From Pectinophora gossypiella (taxonomy: Eukaryota; Arthropoda; Insecta; Lepidoptera; Gelechiidae): 64,000 nt of DNA. A program made the position numbers and the translations under genes. Below, piece after piece: positions 21,247 to 33,085 of the stretch. Every line of letters starts with the position of its first letter. Positions within the stretch are counted from its first letter, which is position 1. The notes beneath the pieces are model-generated. The model was given only the letters and a program-made list of their open reading frames with translations, was not told where the DNA came from and searched no databases. The DNA lies in NCBI RefSeq assembly GCF_024362695.1, contig NC_065426.1:5858236-5922235 (forward strand). Reading direction: 5' to 3'.

Positions 21247-23290
21247 CCCAGTACAAATAACCTCCTTAGAGGAGGCCTCGACAGCTATTAACTCCCTCAC
21301 GGATCACGTGAGGTCAGTTTTGAACGAAACTTCAAAACAGGTTCCGGAGATGGAAGATCATATCGCTGGAAACTGCCTACCGATATCCGTGATCTGCCAA
21401 CGGAGAAAAACGCAGCCACCCGCGCATATGATTCCAATCGCACCGAGGAATGTCGCCGTCATTTGCGTCTCTAGCAGCATACTGTAAGAAAACGTAGTAA
21501 TGACATGCGACAGAATCGGTGGGATAACCTTTTGAGCGGCATTGATCCCCACCACCAGGCCATCTGGCAGCTGTCTAGGTCTCTTCAAAAGGATACGGTT
21601 TTACCTATCAATAGGCCTAACCAACCCCCCGCTTTTGACGATGACAAAAAAGCCGAATGCCTTGCCGACAGTCTCGAAGCTTAATGTTCGCCCAGCACTC
21701 TCCCTATCGATCGTAGGCACCGCTCGACGGTGAACTCTGAAGTTCAGCGTAGGGCTTCTGTACCTCCCACCGATCCTTCTCTTCCACAGGTCACTAAGGA
21801 AGAGGTACTAAATATCATTAAAAATCTTCATACCCGAAAAGCCTCTGGCTCAGACGGTATCACGAATCGTGTCCTTAAAAACTTCGGTGCTCCCCTCATC
21901 TGTTTACTAACGGCAATATTCAACGTCGCCATGATCAACTGCGTCTTTCCACAGCAGTGGAAAGAAGCAATTGTAATTGGTATACCAAAGCCTGGGAAAC
22001 CTAAAAACGAACCTTCGAGTTACCGCCCCATAAGTCTCCTCAATTCCATGGGGAAGATTTATGAGCGGCTCATATTTGCTAGATTACGGGACTACGCCGA
22101 ATCCAATAGTCTTATTCCACTAGAGCAGTTTGGTTTTAGAACCAAACACTCCTGCGTTCAACAAGTGCACCGTATTATTGAACATATCTCTAGTAGGTTA
22201 AACTTAAAAAACCTGTCGCTACGGGAGCGCTCTTCTTCGATGTGGCGAAAGCGTATGACAAAGTCTGGCACAACGGCTTGATCTACAAGCTTTATTCACT
22301 GGGAGTGCCAAACCGTCTCGTGCACATCATACGAGACTTCCTCTCAAATCGAACCTTTCGCTACCGCGTGGAAGGGACGCTCTCGTCACCGCACCCGATA
22401 CATGGCGGAGTCCCACAAGGCTCCGTCCTCTCCCCTTTACTATTTTCATTGTATACTAGTGACATTCCCAAATCCCCTAACACCTAACTAGCTTTATTTG
22501 CGGATGATATAGCCATCTATTCTTCGTGCCGTGATCAAGTTATGATGACCGGAATTCTCCAACGCGCGGCCAATGCCTTGGGCAAGTGGTTTCGCAAATG
22601 GAGAATCGAGGTAAACCCGGAGAAAAGTGCAGCGGTGTACTTTTCAAAAAGCTATTATAACATGCCACGGTCACGCCGTCAACTTAAAGTCATCAAGATG
22701 TTTGGCAAGCCAATCCCTTGGGAGGAGTAAGTCAAATATCTCGGCGTAGTCTTAAATAGAAGTCTTACTTTTAAGGCCCATATCAAACGTGTGCGCGATC
22801 GCGCCGCGTTTGTAATGGGCAGTCTTCATTGTCTCCTTAACAAGCGTAGTAAATTGTCCCTTAGGAATAAGGTGATAATCTACACGACTTGCATCCGTCC
22901 GATCATGACCTCATGAAAAGTATCGGCGTCCGAAGGACGTAATATACGATCCCGACGACCCGCTTACTCGGGCCATAGAGGCAGCCACTCAGCTCGCGAC
23001 ACCAAACACTTCAGGACCCCGATACTGACCCCGCCGGCGTGGTCGACGACTTCCCTCAATCAGCGCTTATCGCTATCGACCCTCTAGGATCGATTAACTC
23101 TTTCAAATATTTTTCTTCTCACACGACGCTCTGAGCCGAGGTGGGCACCCCCGATACTGACCCCGCCCAACTGGGCACCCTCAGGCCTGTTTCCTTATAC
23201 GTTGTACCGGGTGAGAGCCTTCAGCGCTCCCCATTTGTCCGGCCAAGTAGATAATGCCATCTGCGGCAAATGTACAATAAGTATAAAGGT
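21247..23290 (+). pseudogene. 5'-truncated, decayed copy of the jockey-type ORF2
   Basis: The sequence is homologous to ORF2 of the element at 1227-5672 from about residue 268 (ITSLEEASTAINSL) to the 3' UTR. It is broken by frameshifts and in-frame stops (for example SLEA-stop near 21680, NT-stop before the FADD block near 22485, EE-stop near 22727). About 90 codons are deleted at 22915, where RPIMT jumps to the RRPKDVIYDPDDP region. A CCGATACTGACCCCGCC segment occurs twice (about 23007 and 23150). The end lacks the GTCA-poly(A) tail, and no target duplication is evident. Confidence 0.9.
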
Positions 23291-23497
23291 TTTTGTTTCC
23301 AAATCCTAAGTTTTTTATGACGCGATCTCAATTATTGTGATTTAGTTAAGTATCACATAATCAGAAAGAAGGTTGCCAAATAAATACTTTTGATTAAACC
23401 AGTGTTTGCTTACTGCCTGATTGCTCCAATCAATTGAGACAAAAAACTAAGATGACAAAAAAAATAACAGCAACAGTTACAATGAAAAATGCAAAAC

Positions 23498-23572
23498 AGT
23501 CACATCCATGTCATGTTGTGTCACAGCCATGTTTAGTGATGTCACGACCGAGGCACAAATGTCACAACCGTG
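23498..23572. promoter_or_regulatory. Right subterminal motif cluster (TGTCACRRCCRTG)
   Basis: Four forward copies at 23498-23510, 23519-23531, 23540-23552 and 23560-23572, the last three at about 20-bp spacing. The motif matches the left cluster of the same element. Confidence 0.65.
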
Positions 23573-25477
23573 TTTTTCTACCCTTGTTTTTTAATATTCC
23601 TGAGGGTATTAAGCTTGTCCATATGCATCCAAAATATGCTTTTGACATAAACTTTTGATTTACATCATAAAAACTCATAAAAACATATTTTAATTTTTTT
23701 TGGGTTCTCTGCAAACTATTTAAGAATTACCCTATAATAGAAGCAATAAACTAAGTAATTAGACCTCAAAGATGGCAAGATAGACAGATTTGAAGGAAAA
23801 AATTACATTCTCAATGTAGGTAGCTGCTTCTTTCTAACGTTGTTAAAGGTGCTCAAAGACACATTTTCAATAAAAAGAATCACGCTCATAATCGCTAACA
23901 GGGTAGACATAGCAACAGTCTGAAGACAAAACTTGCAGTCACTTTTGGTATTCATATTGTAATGAAGGTAAAAGTTATCCCCAAACACTGTTGGTGATTC
24001 ATACTATGAGATACTAAAATAAAATCTGTCTGTCTTGCAATCTTTGAGGGCTAATTACTAGTTTTATGCCCCTATTAAGGGTACTTTTTTTGATGTGTCT
24101 AAAAGCCTATTAAATGGAGCAGTTTTTAAAAACACTTTCAGGGTTCATGAAAATCTCATGTGTTTATTATTCTTCGGCGAAGTGTTAACAACTGTAACAA
24201 TTTTAGACGAATTCTCACTTTGACTTCCAACTTCCAATGACTTTTTTATCTTTCATTCGACTGTTTTTATTTTTTCACCTAGCGATACACATCCTTAGGC
24301 ATAGTTATGAAGCAAAATAATTAGAAATTAAAAAGAAAAAATTAGAATTATTAAGAAAGGGATAGCGACAAAATGATGATTTCTGAAGTAAGATAGAAAA
24401 TCAAGAAAAAGGTGTAAAATGGGTCATATCTCCTAAACCGTAAATAATCGCTGAACATATATGGGGGTGTTTCTGGTAGCTAATGAGCCCCTCTATCAAA
24501 TTTTTCATTTTGAACGTGAATTTTTGGGCCACCATGTATATTGAAATAAATTAAATCAGTGTTAAATTAAGTGTTTATTCTAATTTGTATTAAAAACATG
24601 AATATTTATTTACTAGCTGTGCCAAAACTCGTTTGACCCGCATGGGTTTTCAGTTTTCAGGGAGTTATTTCTATTTGTAATTAAAATCCAACTTTTAATT
24701 TTAAAACGTTTATTAATTATTACATGCATAATCACAAAATAATATTAATACGGTATGGCACTTGCCTTCATTAGAAAAACCTTCATTTTCAGTTATTACA
24801 GTTAATCATTAAGAGTTTTCTTGAACATTTTGCTCCTTTCCGATCACCCCCTCTTTGCTTTTCGGTAGAACCTGCAAATGACAAAATATAAAAACTATTC
24901 AGTATGATAATAAATTACTAAAAAAAAAAACAACCATTAATACCTATTATAGTAAGCTTAGAGATGAGCCAATTTTCCAACGTATCCGAAAAGCGACAGA
25001 GTCAGTGATAAAAATGTATGTGATTGACATAAGGTTACATGTCAATCTCTCAAATCACTGTCACTGTCGTTTTACGTACTTAATCGTTGCAACTTGGCTA
25101 AAACCCTATAAAAGCCAGTTGGTTTGCATAAGAGATAACTCTAGAAAAAACTACATTAAGCAAATCAAAAATATATCTGTGGTTGTTATGATAAGAGGAA
25201 AATGACAGAATAATTATACCACAAATACACAGGCACTGACTATTTCAGATAAACTTTACCACGCGCCGCTTCCAGGTTAGTAGGTAAATAACTATATCAA
25301 TCTAGAATACAAATACTGAAAGGATATTTCGGCATACAAAACAGGGAACGTTTTCAGCTGCTTAGCTTCCCGGCCAAGTCGTAAATCAGAAATGGTACTA
25401 ATATTCATTTTAATATTTAATATTAGTACTATTTCCTAATTACCGACATACATAAGTAGTCAAAGTGACACCCATAT

Positions 25478-25713
25478 CGTAGCCGAGCGGCGAGATCACT
25501 AGGACATTGCAGTCTGGTTACCGGATGGCCCAAAAGTAAGATGATCTGTGCGTCGGAGAGCACGTTAGGCAGTTGGTTGCGGCTTAATTAAGTATGCAGG
25601 TATGTCGTCGTTACATGAGGCATATCAAGGACCTATGGCGGCTCAGTAGTAACCCTGATACTAGGGTTGATGAGGTCAGTCAATTATTGTCTCAACCCAC
25701 ACGAGAGAAGAAG
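25478..25713 (+). repeat. Old SINE family 1 copy inside element A
   Basis: GTCGTCGTTACATGAGG, TATGGCGGCTCAGTAGTAAC, TAGGGTTGATGAGG and ACACGAGAGAAGAAGAAG. It is shared with copy B (39180-39412), so it predates the split of A and B. Confidence 0.7.
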
Positions 25714-26648
25714 AAGTTTACTCGACTTTAGTAGGATACGGATAGGTACATACGAACCTTCAAGAGAATGTGTCTCATGTTGACTACGACGAGAAGATAT
25801 CCCATAGTTTCTTGAAATATTTTTGCATTTCTGGTCATTCTTCCACTGGGTTGTACTGGATTGGGTTGCAGTATTAATGGAATCTGTTAATTGTAACATA
25901 ATGGTTTAAATACATTGTTTGTAGGTAGGTACATAATAGACGTCAAGCAATAAAAATGACCCATTACCAAATCACCCTAATAATTAGACACAAACCTAGA
26001 TATTTTATCGTTATTTAGGTATTAAATAGAAGGTTAGTACCAATGCGTTAATAATAAAATGCATATCAAACTCAAGCGAACAAATAACAAAATCAAGGGT
26101 GTTTTTGCAAAAGTTAACTTATATACCTAGGTAGATAATTCACAACCAAGCCGAAATACTACAGTTGATCACGTAACAGTTTTTTGTTAAAATATCTTTA
26201 TTTTATTTATATACCAGGTGCTATGCCAGGTGATAGCGAATGTATAAAAACGGCACACCCTAATTTAAATAGGTAGTTAGTTTATAGATTAAAAGCACCG
26301 AATAGGCACCTAGGCATGCTTAGTATACTTTAATAATTAGTACAGAGCAGTGCAATCATCATCACGCATTAACCAAACCAACTTACGTCAAGTAGGTAGG
26401 TATCTGCTTCTGTGTAAACCTTACAAAACAAAATATTTATAATATTAATAGTCTAATAAATAGTAATATACTAAGTAGGTAAGGTAATAGGTACCTAAAA
26501 TCTAGCTAGTCTATTTATAAGTAAATAACTCACCATCTTCGATTTTGTCCAAGTTGAGCATACGTATAATCCTTGGGTTTTTTACTTCCACACAAAGATA
26601 TGCACGCTTCGAGTAGCCACCATGAACAAATTAAATAGAGAGATAATT

Positions 26649-27018
26649 ATTACATCTATCCAACATTCGTCAATCATGACTTTTTATTCTAACAAAAATC
26701 GACCTTATTATTACTGCAATGCGATCGTTATTTGTAGGGTCGTATGCTGACTGACGGAATACCGTGGTAAAACTACGATCACAAATAGACAATCAGCTTT
26801 CACTCTACAAATAACGATCACAGTGCGATAATAATAAGGTCGTTTTTTATAAACTTCGTCGGCTATAATTTTGTCTATGGGTGATCTTGGTTTTACCGTG
26901 GTAAAAGCACAATCAGCATACGACCCTACAAATAACGATCACAGTACAGTAATAATAGGGTCGATTTTTGGTTGAATATAAAGTCGAGATTGACGAAAAA
27001 TTGGTGGATAGATGTAAT
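26649..27018. repeat. Complex palindrome inside element A
   Basis: The outer arms ATTACATCTATCCAACATTC and the complement ending GGATAGATGTAAT enclose three copies of the unit CTACAAATAACGATC with a following ATAATAATAAGGTCG. There are also near-palindromes around TTTTACCGTGGTAAAA. Shared with copy B (37561-37930). Confidence 0.75.
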
Positions 27019-27254
27019 ACCTCTCTAATATCTTTCTAATACCTCTCTTTGAGTGTGCAGCCCGCCGCCGCCGGCGCGGCGTAAGTACAGTAATTAGAAT
27101 AACACGACAAATGATTCAAATTATTGCCTTTAAAAGAGTTGTATTCATATTTATGAAGAGTGTAGTATAAAATATGTCATCGAAAAATGAAGTTAAATGA
27201 AATAACGTAATAGTAATATCAAATCTTGCTTGGAAAAAAAAACGTGATTATATT

Positions 27255-27358
27255 TACACCAAACCGTTACGCTAAAAGATTCGCAGAATAGGCAAGTAGC
27301 TGGAGTTACACCAAATAGTAACGCTAAAAGATTCGTGGAATAACGAAGTAACTAGACG
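27255..27358 (+). repeat. 52-bp tandem duplication near the right end of A
   Basis: Two units start with TACACCAAA and contain ACGCTAAAAGATTCG, then GAATA and AAGTA, at 27255-27306 and 27307-27358. The same pair is in copy B at 37221-37324. Confidence 0.7.
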
Positions 27359-27725
27359 TACAACCACTGTCGTGTCGTATAATGTCGTGAAACATGTTAG
27401 TACGTTTACTTACGACTCGACCATCCTAAAAAACTTTCGTGTAAAATCGACGTAAGTGTTATTATGACTTTACTATATGGGAAAATTACAAAAAAAAATC
27501 ACGTATTTATACTTACTTTCTTATTATGGGGGAAAAATATTTTTATCAATGTTGCACAATTTCATTGTTTTTGTAATAATTTCTTCATTTTTACTGATAT
27601 CTTAATGAAAAGTTGTGAGAAGGTGTATTCGTGTACGCTGAATTGAATGGTGCAATAAAAAAAAAAATGTCGCTAGTCCACTTACTGCGTTTTTCCACGG
27701 GGGGTGCGAAATATAATCACTAATA

Positions 27726-28082
27726 GGCTAGTTTCCAACTAGTCAAATCAGTTACTTTTTACTAAACGTCAAAACACGAAATTACTATAGAATTTGTTTG
27801 AAAAAGCACTTTGTGACGTCATAGAAAAACGTGATAAATTGTCGGACTTATTATTACGTTTTTCTTGTTTAAAATTCAAAAATGAGTAAAATTGAAAAAA
27901 GAAAACGTTTTTCGTTACTTTTAGATGTGTCTTTATTTAGTAATCAGAATTTAATAATTTATCTTGAACCTAGTACACGACCCAATTGTACTGAACTGGG
28001 GCAATGCAAATAAATGTCGAAAAGCAATAGGTATTGCATTCTTAGATGAATTGCTTCGATGTGGGCATTTTAACCCCCTGGT
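27726..28082 (+). repeat. Dispersed repeat and fold-back MITE fragment
   Basis: 27726-27985 is the inverted counterpart of 7775-8035 (TTTCCAACTAGTCAAATCAG, GACGTCATAGAAAAACGTG). 28012-28082 (GATGAATTGCTTCGATGTGG, then GGCATTTTAACCCCC) is the right end of the MITE family at 10470. Confidence 0.6.
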
Positions 28083-28397
28083 CGCCCTGTTTACTTAATA
28101 GAAGTTATATGTATACATTCATAGGATGACACCTATTTCCTGTTGGGGTAGGCAAAGACCAGGAAATAACACTATGGTCTTTACACTTTTGTTGCTTATA
28201 GATAAATGTATAAATCGTAATATTAGTGTTTAGATGGCAAGTCGCCCACTGGAAATTTGGTGTACGGACGAACTTACAATTTCTTTACTGTTTTGTAGAC
28301 TACTCGCCTGAATGGTTTCATGAAACTGCGCCAGTTTACTCCGAACGTTGAATGAAGAGGTAACTTGGTACTTATCTATGTTCGATTGGGTATTACA

Positions 28398-28690
28398 TTT
28401 CATCATCATCATCATCATCAGCCCATTACCGTCCCCACTGTTGGGGCACGGGCCTTCCCTATGGATGGATAGGGAGATCGGGCCTTAAACCATCACGCGG
28501 GCCCAGTGCGGATTGATGGTTATTAACGACTGCTAATGCAGCCGGGACTAACGGCTTAACGTGCCTTCCGAAGCACGGAGGAGCTCGAGATGAAAACTTT
28601 TTTTTTGTGGTCACCCATCCTATGATCGGCCTTTGCGAAAGTTGCTTAACTTCAACAATCGCAGACCGAGCGCGTTTACCGCTACGTTTA
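28398..28690 (-). repeat. SINE family 2, head truncated
   Basis: CATCATCATCATCAGCCC starts the tail complement. ATGGATAGGGAGATCGGGCC and GAGCTCGAGATGAAAACTTT follow. The tRNA-like head stops at CGCGTTTACCGCTACG. Confidence 0.8.
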
Positions 28691-28913
28691 CGCTTTACGT
28701 TTACCTCACGTTAAATATCTTAACACATATCTTTTATTTTATTAAGTATTTTGCACTGTAATTAAAATCATATCAAGCCCATCCAAAGGGCGCCTGGTAA
28801 ATTGCTACCTTAGCAGTAAGTCCGGTTTTTGTACGTTTTATATATTTGTATTCCTCTGTTATAATATGTTTCTGTGTGCAATAAAGAATAGTCTATTGTA
28901 TTGTACAGTCATG
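28691..28913 (+). repeat. LINE-like 3' tail with ATAAAG
   Basis: GGGCGCCTGGTAAATTGCTA, GTTTCTGTGTGCAATAAAGA and a TCTATTGTATTGT tail look like a common lepidopteran LINE 3' end. The class is uncertain. Confidence 0.45.
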
Positions 28914-29049
28914 AGCAATATAATGTACCCACTTTAGAACTCTGTCGCACTAACATATTTGACATTTAGTGAGACTTACAGTTCAATTTGTCAAAAAAGT
29001 TAATGTGACATGGTACCAAAGTGTATACATATTAATGCTAGTGACCGTA
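28914..29049. mobile_element. MITE, ACRGTCAYGAGC family
   Basis: The ends TACAGTCATGAGCAATATAA and the complement ATTAATGCTAGTGACCGTA are inverted. The inner sequence AGTGAGACTTACAGTTCAA is as in the other copies. Confidence 0.85.
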
Positions 29050-29249
29050 CAAACATGAAACGTTACTAGTGATTTTTGTGGCTAACGAATGCATAGACTG
29101 TAGGTACTGAAAGTATAATGTAAACAATAAAAATACCCAATATGAAGATACTCTCAAGACTCCCGAATACAATGCGCAATAGATTGTAGGTATTGAGGAC
29201 ACTAGGAGTATTAGATATCTACTGCAGTTCTGTAGGACGGGATATTGTA

Positions 29250-29690
29250 GCGGCGGATGCAACCGACTCCTGTCTAACAAGGCGGTACACAGAGTAATGA
29301 TGTCAGACAGATACACCCATACATTATTTTAAAACATAGATACATACATAATATAATAAATAGTATTGTAGTGATGGATGCAACTGCTTCCTGTCTAACG
29401 GCGGTACGCAGGGTAGTGACGGATCTAAATACATATTATTATTCATTCCTTTAAAACACATACATGACTGTCGTACATAGTATTAGATACAGCAGTTTAG
29501 TATAACACTGGGCACCCTCGGGCCTGTTGTCTTAAACATTGTACCGGGTGAGAGCCTTCAGCGCTCCTCATTTGTCCGGCCAAGTAGTTAATGCCACCTG
29601 CGGCACAATAAGTGACGTCAAAAAAATAATTTAGTATAACAAGGCGGCACGGATTGCAGTGACGTCAGAAAGATACAATTTGATATATAT
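29250..29690 (+). repeat. Diverged tandem repeat, ~120-bp units
   Basis: Two and a half units share a CGGATGCAAC, TCCTGTCTAAC, GGCGGTACRCAG and GTAGTGAYG order, starting near 29250, 29369 and 29640. The third is interrupted by a jockey fragment at 29507-29629. Confidence 0.6.
29507..29629 (+). mobile_element. 123-bp jockey-type insertion (3' UTR only)
   Basis: ACTGGGCACCCTCGGGCCTG through GTCAAAAAAATAA matches the end of the element at 1227-5672. A perfect 11-bp duplication TTTAGTATAAC flanks it (29496-29506, 29630-29640). This proves a true, extremely 5'-truncated insertion. Confidence 0.9.
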
Positions 29691-29731
29691 TTCTACTACT
29701 GTGCCTCTATGTGCTGCTATGTAGTACTACT

Positions 29732-30022
29732 GTGAGAAGCTCGGTGGTGCAGCGGTAAACGCGCTCGGTCTGCGATTGTTAAAGTTAAGCAACTTTCGCA
29801 AAAGCCGGTCATAGGATGGGTGAACACAAAAAAAAAAGTTTTCATCTCGAGCTCCTCCGTGCTTCGGAAGGTACGTTAAGCCGTTGGTCCCGGCTGCATT
29901 AGCAGTCGTTAATAATCATCAATCCGCATTGGGCCCGCGTGGTGGTTTAAGGACCGATCTCCCTATTCATCCATAGGGAAGGCCCGTGCCCCAGCAGTGG
30001 GGACGTTAATGGGCTGATGATG
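29732..30022 (+). repeat. SINE family 2, full length
   Basis: The head is AAGCTCGGTGGTGCAGCGG, with the body TCATCTCGAGCTCCTCCGTG and the tail GCCCCAGCAGTGGGGACG, ending GGGCTGATGATGA. Confidence 0.85.
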
Positions 30023-30699
30023 ACTGTGCCCCTAAAGGATTGAACATGGACATAATGAGAAAATAACTTGCAATTTCGTTACTTTTTATACGATACCCTA
30101 AAATGTGTATTATGACAAATCATAAGGATATAGGTTACCAACCTAAAGCCCAATTGAATACTCGTGTAGTCTATGATTTTGGAAACGATTAAAGAAATAA
30201 GTAAATAATAAGCATGGTGAAATATTTTAATAATAGGTCCCAACTTAAGAGTATTAAAAACAATGTTATTAAGAAACATTGTTAAATTATATTGTATCTA
30301 TAGAGTATCTGTATAATTCACTACTCTGTGCTTAGGAAATTCCGTTGCAATGCATAGCTCAAAGACATAACCACTAGTACAATATCACAGTCCGTCGAGA
30401 CGACCACACGTCTGTCGCCATTCAAATTTATTCGGATACAACCTAATGTTCGTCTCTGTTTCTGACGCTATTCTGCATTTTTGTGTAACGGAGTATTTGT
30501 TTTATCGAATTATTTATTATTCTATGATATGGGTAATCTACCTATCATCCAGTTGAAACGTACCCATTTCATTCGTTGGATCTTACTGAGCGAGAACGCA
30601 ACGCTTTCGTCCTAGCAACTGTAGGATAGACGATCCATATATCACACAATGTTAAACAATTTGACCCCTAAACGCCTGAAATGATGCTCCGTACGTAAC
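30023..30699. other. Intergenic, no gene recognised
   Basis: No coding signal or clear repeat is recognised here. Confidence 0.4.
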
Positions 30700-31026
30700 G
30701 GCCTCCGTGGTCCAGTGGTTGAGCGTTGGGCTCACGATCCGGAGGTCCTGGGTTCGATTCCCGGTGGGGACATCACAAAAATTACTTTGTGGTCCATAGC
30801 TTGGTTAGGACATTACAGGCTGATCACCTGATTGTCCGAAAGTAAGACGATCCGTGCTTAGGAAGGCACGTTAAGCCGTTGGTCCCTGTTACCTACTAGT
30901 TACAAATGTAAGTACGTAGTCGTTGTATGAGTCATGTCAGGGGCCTTTGGCGGCTCAATAGTAACCCTGACACCAGGGTTGTTGAGGTTGGTAATTCACC
31001 TCACAACCCACACGATAGAAGAAGAA
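30700..31026 (+). repeat. tRNA-headed SINE family 1, best-preserved head
   Basis: The head CGGCCTCCGTGGTCCAGTGG is followed by GGTTCGATTCC (B box), and the body ends CACACGATAGAAGAAGAAG. The head cannot form a proper 7-bp acceptor stem (GGCCTCC against GGGGACA), so it is a SINE and not a tRNA gene. Confidence 0.88.
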
Positions 31027-33085
31027 GATGATGCTCCGTCGACCTAATTGTACATAATATTAATCACAAACACGTTGCGTCGTCCTATCGTGTGCCATAC
31101 AGTACGTGGTAAGTAATCACAGCGTTGCCATGACGCAAATAATTTGTATCGGATAGCTTCGCATCTCTATGCGGCACGATGGGATGGTATCCCGACGTGC
31201 CGGCAGAGTAGTAGGATGATTGGTGATGACGATGACAAAATAACGTATTAAATTCAGCAGGAATATTATAGTTTATTAATAACACTTCACAAACAAATCC
31301 AGAATTAGAGGGCACGACCGGAGCCAAACAGTATAATATATTTATGTTGTTCTTATGAAGGTCGGTGATGCAATGAGTCCGTGTAAAATGAAAGGAAATG
31401 CGGAATGGAATGAGAATTTCGAAATTTAAAATGATTGACGGTCAGAACGAAAGGTCAGTATGTGCAGAGTTTGTACTCTGCTACATCTATATGCTAAAAA
31501 CAACACTCATCCTTTGCATTCTACGACATTCACAGATAAATTGGAGTACCACTACTTTACCCACGGGACAGATTTAAAATTAAATGGTTGGAATATATGT
31601 ATGCTACGTAGCGGAAAATTTTGCAGGCAAACTGGAAAAACATGTGTAACAGGATTCAATTTTCATATTTCAGAAGGCTGGTTGCACCCAGTGTAAGTGC
31701 GGGCGACTGCCAAACGCGTGATGAAACTACCACTGAGAACAGCAAGTGGCATAGAGAAGACATTGTTAGTAAAAAAAAAATCTTCACTAAAATTATAAAT
31801 GCGGACGTAAGTCTGTCGATTACACTTAAATTGCTTAACTGATTTAGATGGAATTTAGTTTGGTTATAATTCGAAAAAAATATTACAGTTTTTCGTCATC
31901 TCCTAAAAGGGAATGGAATAAATATGCCGCCTGCGATAACCGAAGTCTACGCAGATAAAGTCGTGGGCAGAAAGCTAGTATTTTATTTATTTATTTATTA
32001 TTATTAAGCCTTAAGTAAAACATTAGTTTAAATGCAATGTCCTGCAAAATTGCATAAGCAATTTGTCTGCAAGATCACAGTCTCGCTCACTATAATACAT
32101 TCACCCCGGCAAACCCCGCAAGTCGCATAAGAGCGAGCAGCTGGTGGTAGATTATGCTTCAAACCCCCTTTGCTTCATTGAGGGGAAGCCTGTGCCCAGC
32201 AGCAAAAAGTATATGGACCGTTTATGTAATGTTATGTATGACTGTTAATTTCGTTCGTGTCAAAACTGAGCAAAGACATAAACATTGGGTTTAGGAGTAT
32301 AATATATAATGTAGCTTGATTGCGGTTTCGTATAGGCGCCTGCGGTTATTGCCAATTGTCGGAGATTACAATTAATAATGATGACTTCCTACACATATAT
32401 GCAAATTAGTGTAATATAACTTATAGGTACTGTAATTTCTGACATAAATGACGCACAGAACTATTAATTTGATAAATTTTGCAGACATTTTTGTTATTAC
32501 CTACGTTATTATGTCGTATCAGAGTTCTTACCGACTAATCATCAAAACTTAATGATCTATTAGTATGAACTGATAAAATGATTACTGTTTTTTCTTATTC
32601 ACTCTTTCTTAAAACTATTACTTACTATATATTTTTTTTATCTAAAACTCAAACTAATACAAAAACGAATATTGTATCTTTTATATGCATATTAACTACC
32701 TATTTACTTCAGAGAGAGTATTATAATAATAATATGAGAAAGTAGCTAAATTGAATTTAAATTAAAATACAAATTAAGCCGACTCAACAGCTTTCTTTAC
32801 TTTTTTCGTCACCCAATACGACTGTAAGGTCAAACATTCTTCAGGCAATAAAAGACCTTATAGTCCAACCGGTAGAGTCCAACGAAATATTTTTCCTTAA
32901 CTTTTGTTCTAAGACTAGAATCGACTCGCTTTCAGAATAGAAATCTAAATTAACTTGACCTCTGACTTTATACATGGAACATGAAGATGTTTGAGCTAAG
33001 TTTGCAGTTGAATAAATGAATGAATAAACACTTTAATGCACACACAAACACAGAACGGAAAAAGCGAATAAATATAATAAGTAAG
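31027..33085. other. Intergenic with small repeat pieces
   Basis: No gene is recognised. 31850-31975 ends in GTGGGCAGAAAGCTAGTA, like the 3' end of the repeat at 46609. 32140-32235 is a decayed family 1 SINE tail (GGGAAGCCTGTGCCCAGCAG). The ORF at 31460-31696 has no identifiable domain. Confidence 0.45.

Larger units (their letters stand above)
20043..23733. mobile_element. TTAA-type transposon with subterminal repeats
   Basis: Copy B shows the empty site (CCCTTAATAGAAGC on its minus strand), so this 3691-bp block is an insertion. Its ends are inverted: TGGGTGATTCTTATTC at the left and the complement of AGGGTAATTCTTAAATAG at the right. The left flank is TTAA (20039-20042) and the right flank ATAA (23734-23737), read as a decayed TTAA duplication. 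This fits a piggyBac-like or other TTAA-specific element. No intact transposase is visible. A short open stretch at 21130-21232 (with YYAKFTKKKYHS) may be a remnant of an internal gene. It contains the decayed jockey copy at 21247-23290. Confidence 0.75.
19591..24536. mobile_element. Long palindromic mariner-type MITE in copy A
   Basis: The ends CAGGGTGGCCCAGAACTT (19591) and GGGCCACCATG (ending 24536) are inverted and flanked by TA (19589-19590, 24537-24538). Arms of about 500 bp are complementary (CACCCCCATGTATGTTCAGC against TGAACATATATGGGGGTGT). It is split here by the TTAA element at 20043-23733; the unsplit version is in copy B at 40351-41604. Confidence 0.82.
19020..27708. mobile_element. 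Unclassified TIR transposon, copy A (with nested inserts)
   Basis: The ends are inverted repeats of about 29 bp: CGCACCCTTCGTGGAAAAAC at the left, and at the right the complement of CGCACCCCCCGTGGAAAAAC; both continue into GCAGTAAGT. The flanks carry a 4-bp duplication AAAT (19016-19019 and 27709-27712). Copy B (36872-42175) is the same element in opposite orientation, and the first ~190 bp of the CCTTCG-type ends differ at about one base. No long ORF or transposase is seen, so it looks non-autonomous, with a 3.7 kb later insert (20043-23733). The 4-bp duplication would fit groups such as Chapaev, Sola1, Ginger or Academ, but the termini do not let me choose. Confidence 0.88.

Noticed and set aside
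29250..29690. CRISPR-like array
   Set aside because: The ~120-bp units are diverged and irregular without short conserved repeats and unique spacers; eukaryotic context.
30702..30775. Possible tRNA gene
   Set aside because: A and B boxes are present, but the acceptor arms do not pair and the unit continues into a SINE body that recurs across the window. The same reasoning applies to 43513, 47042, 47249, 48211, 60029 and 62212.
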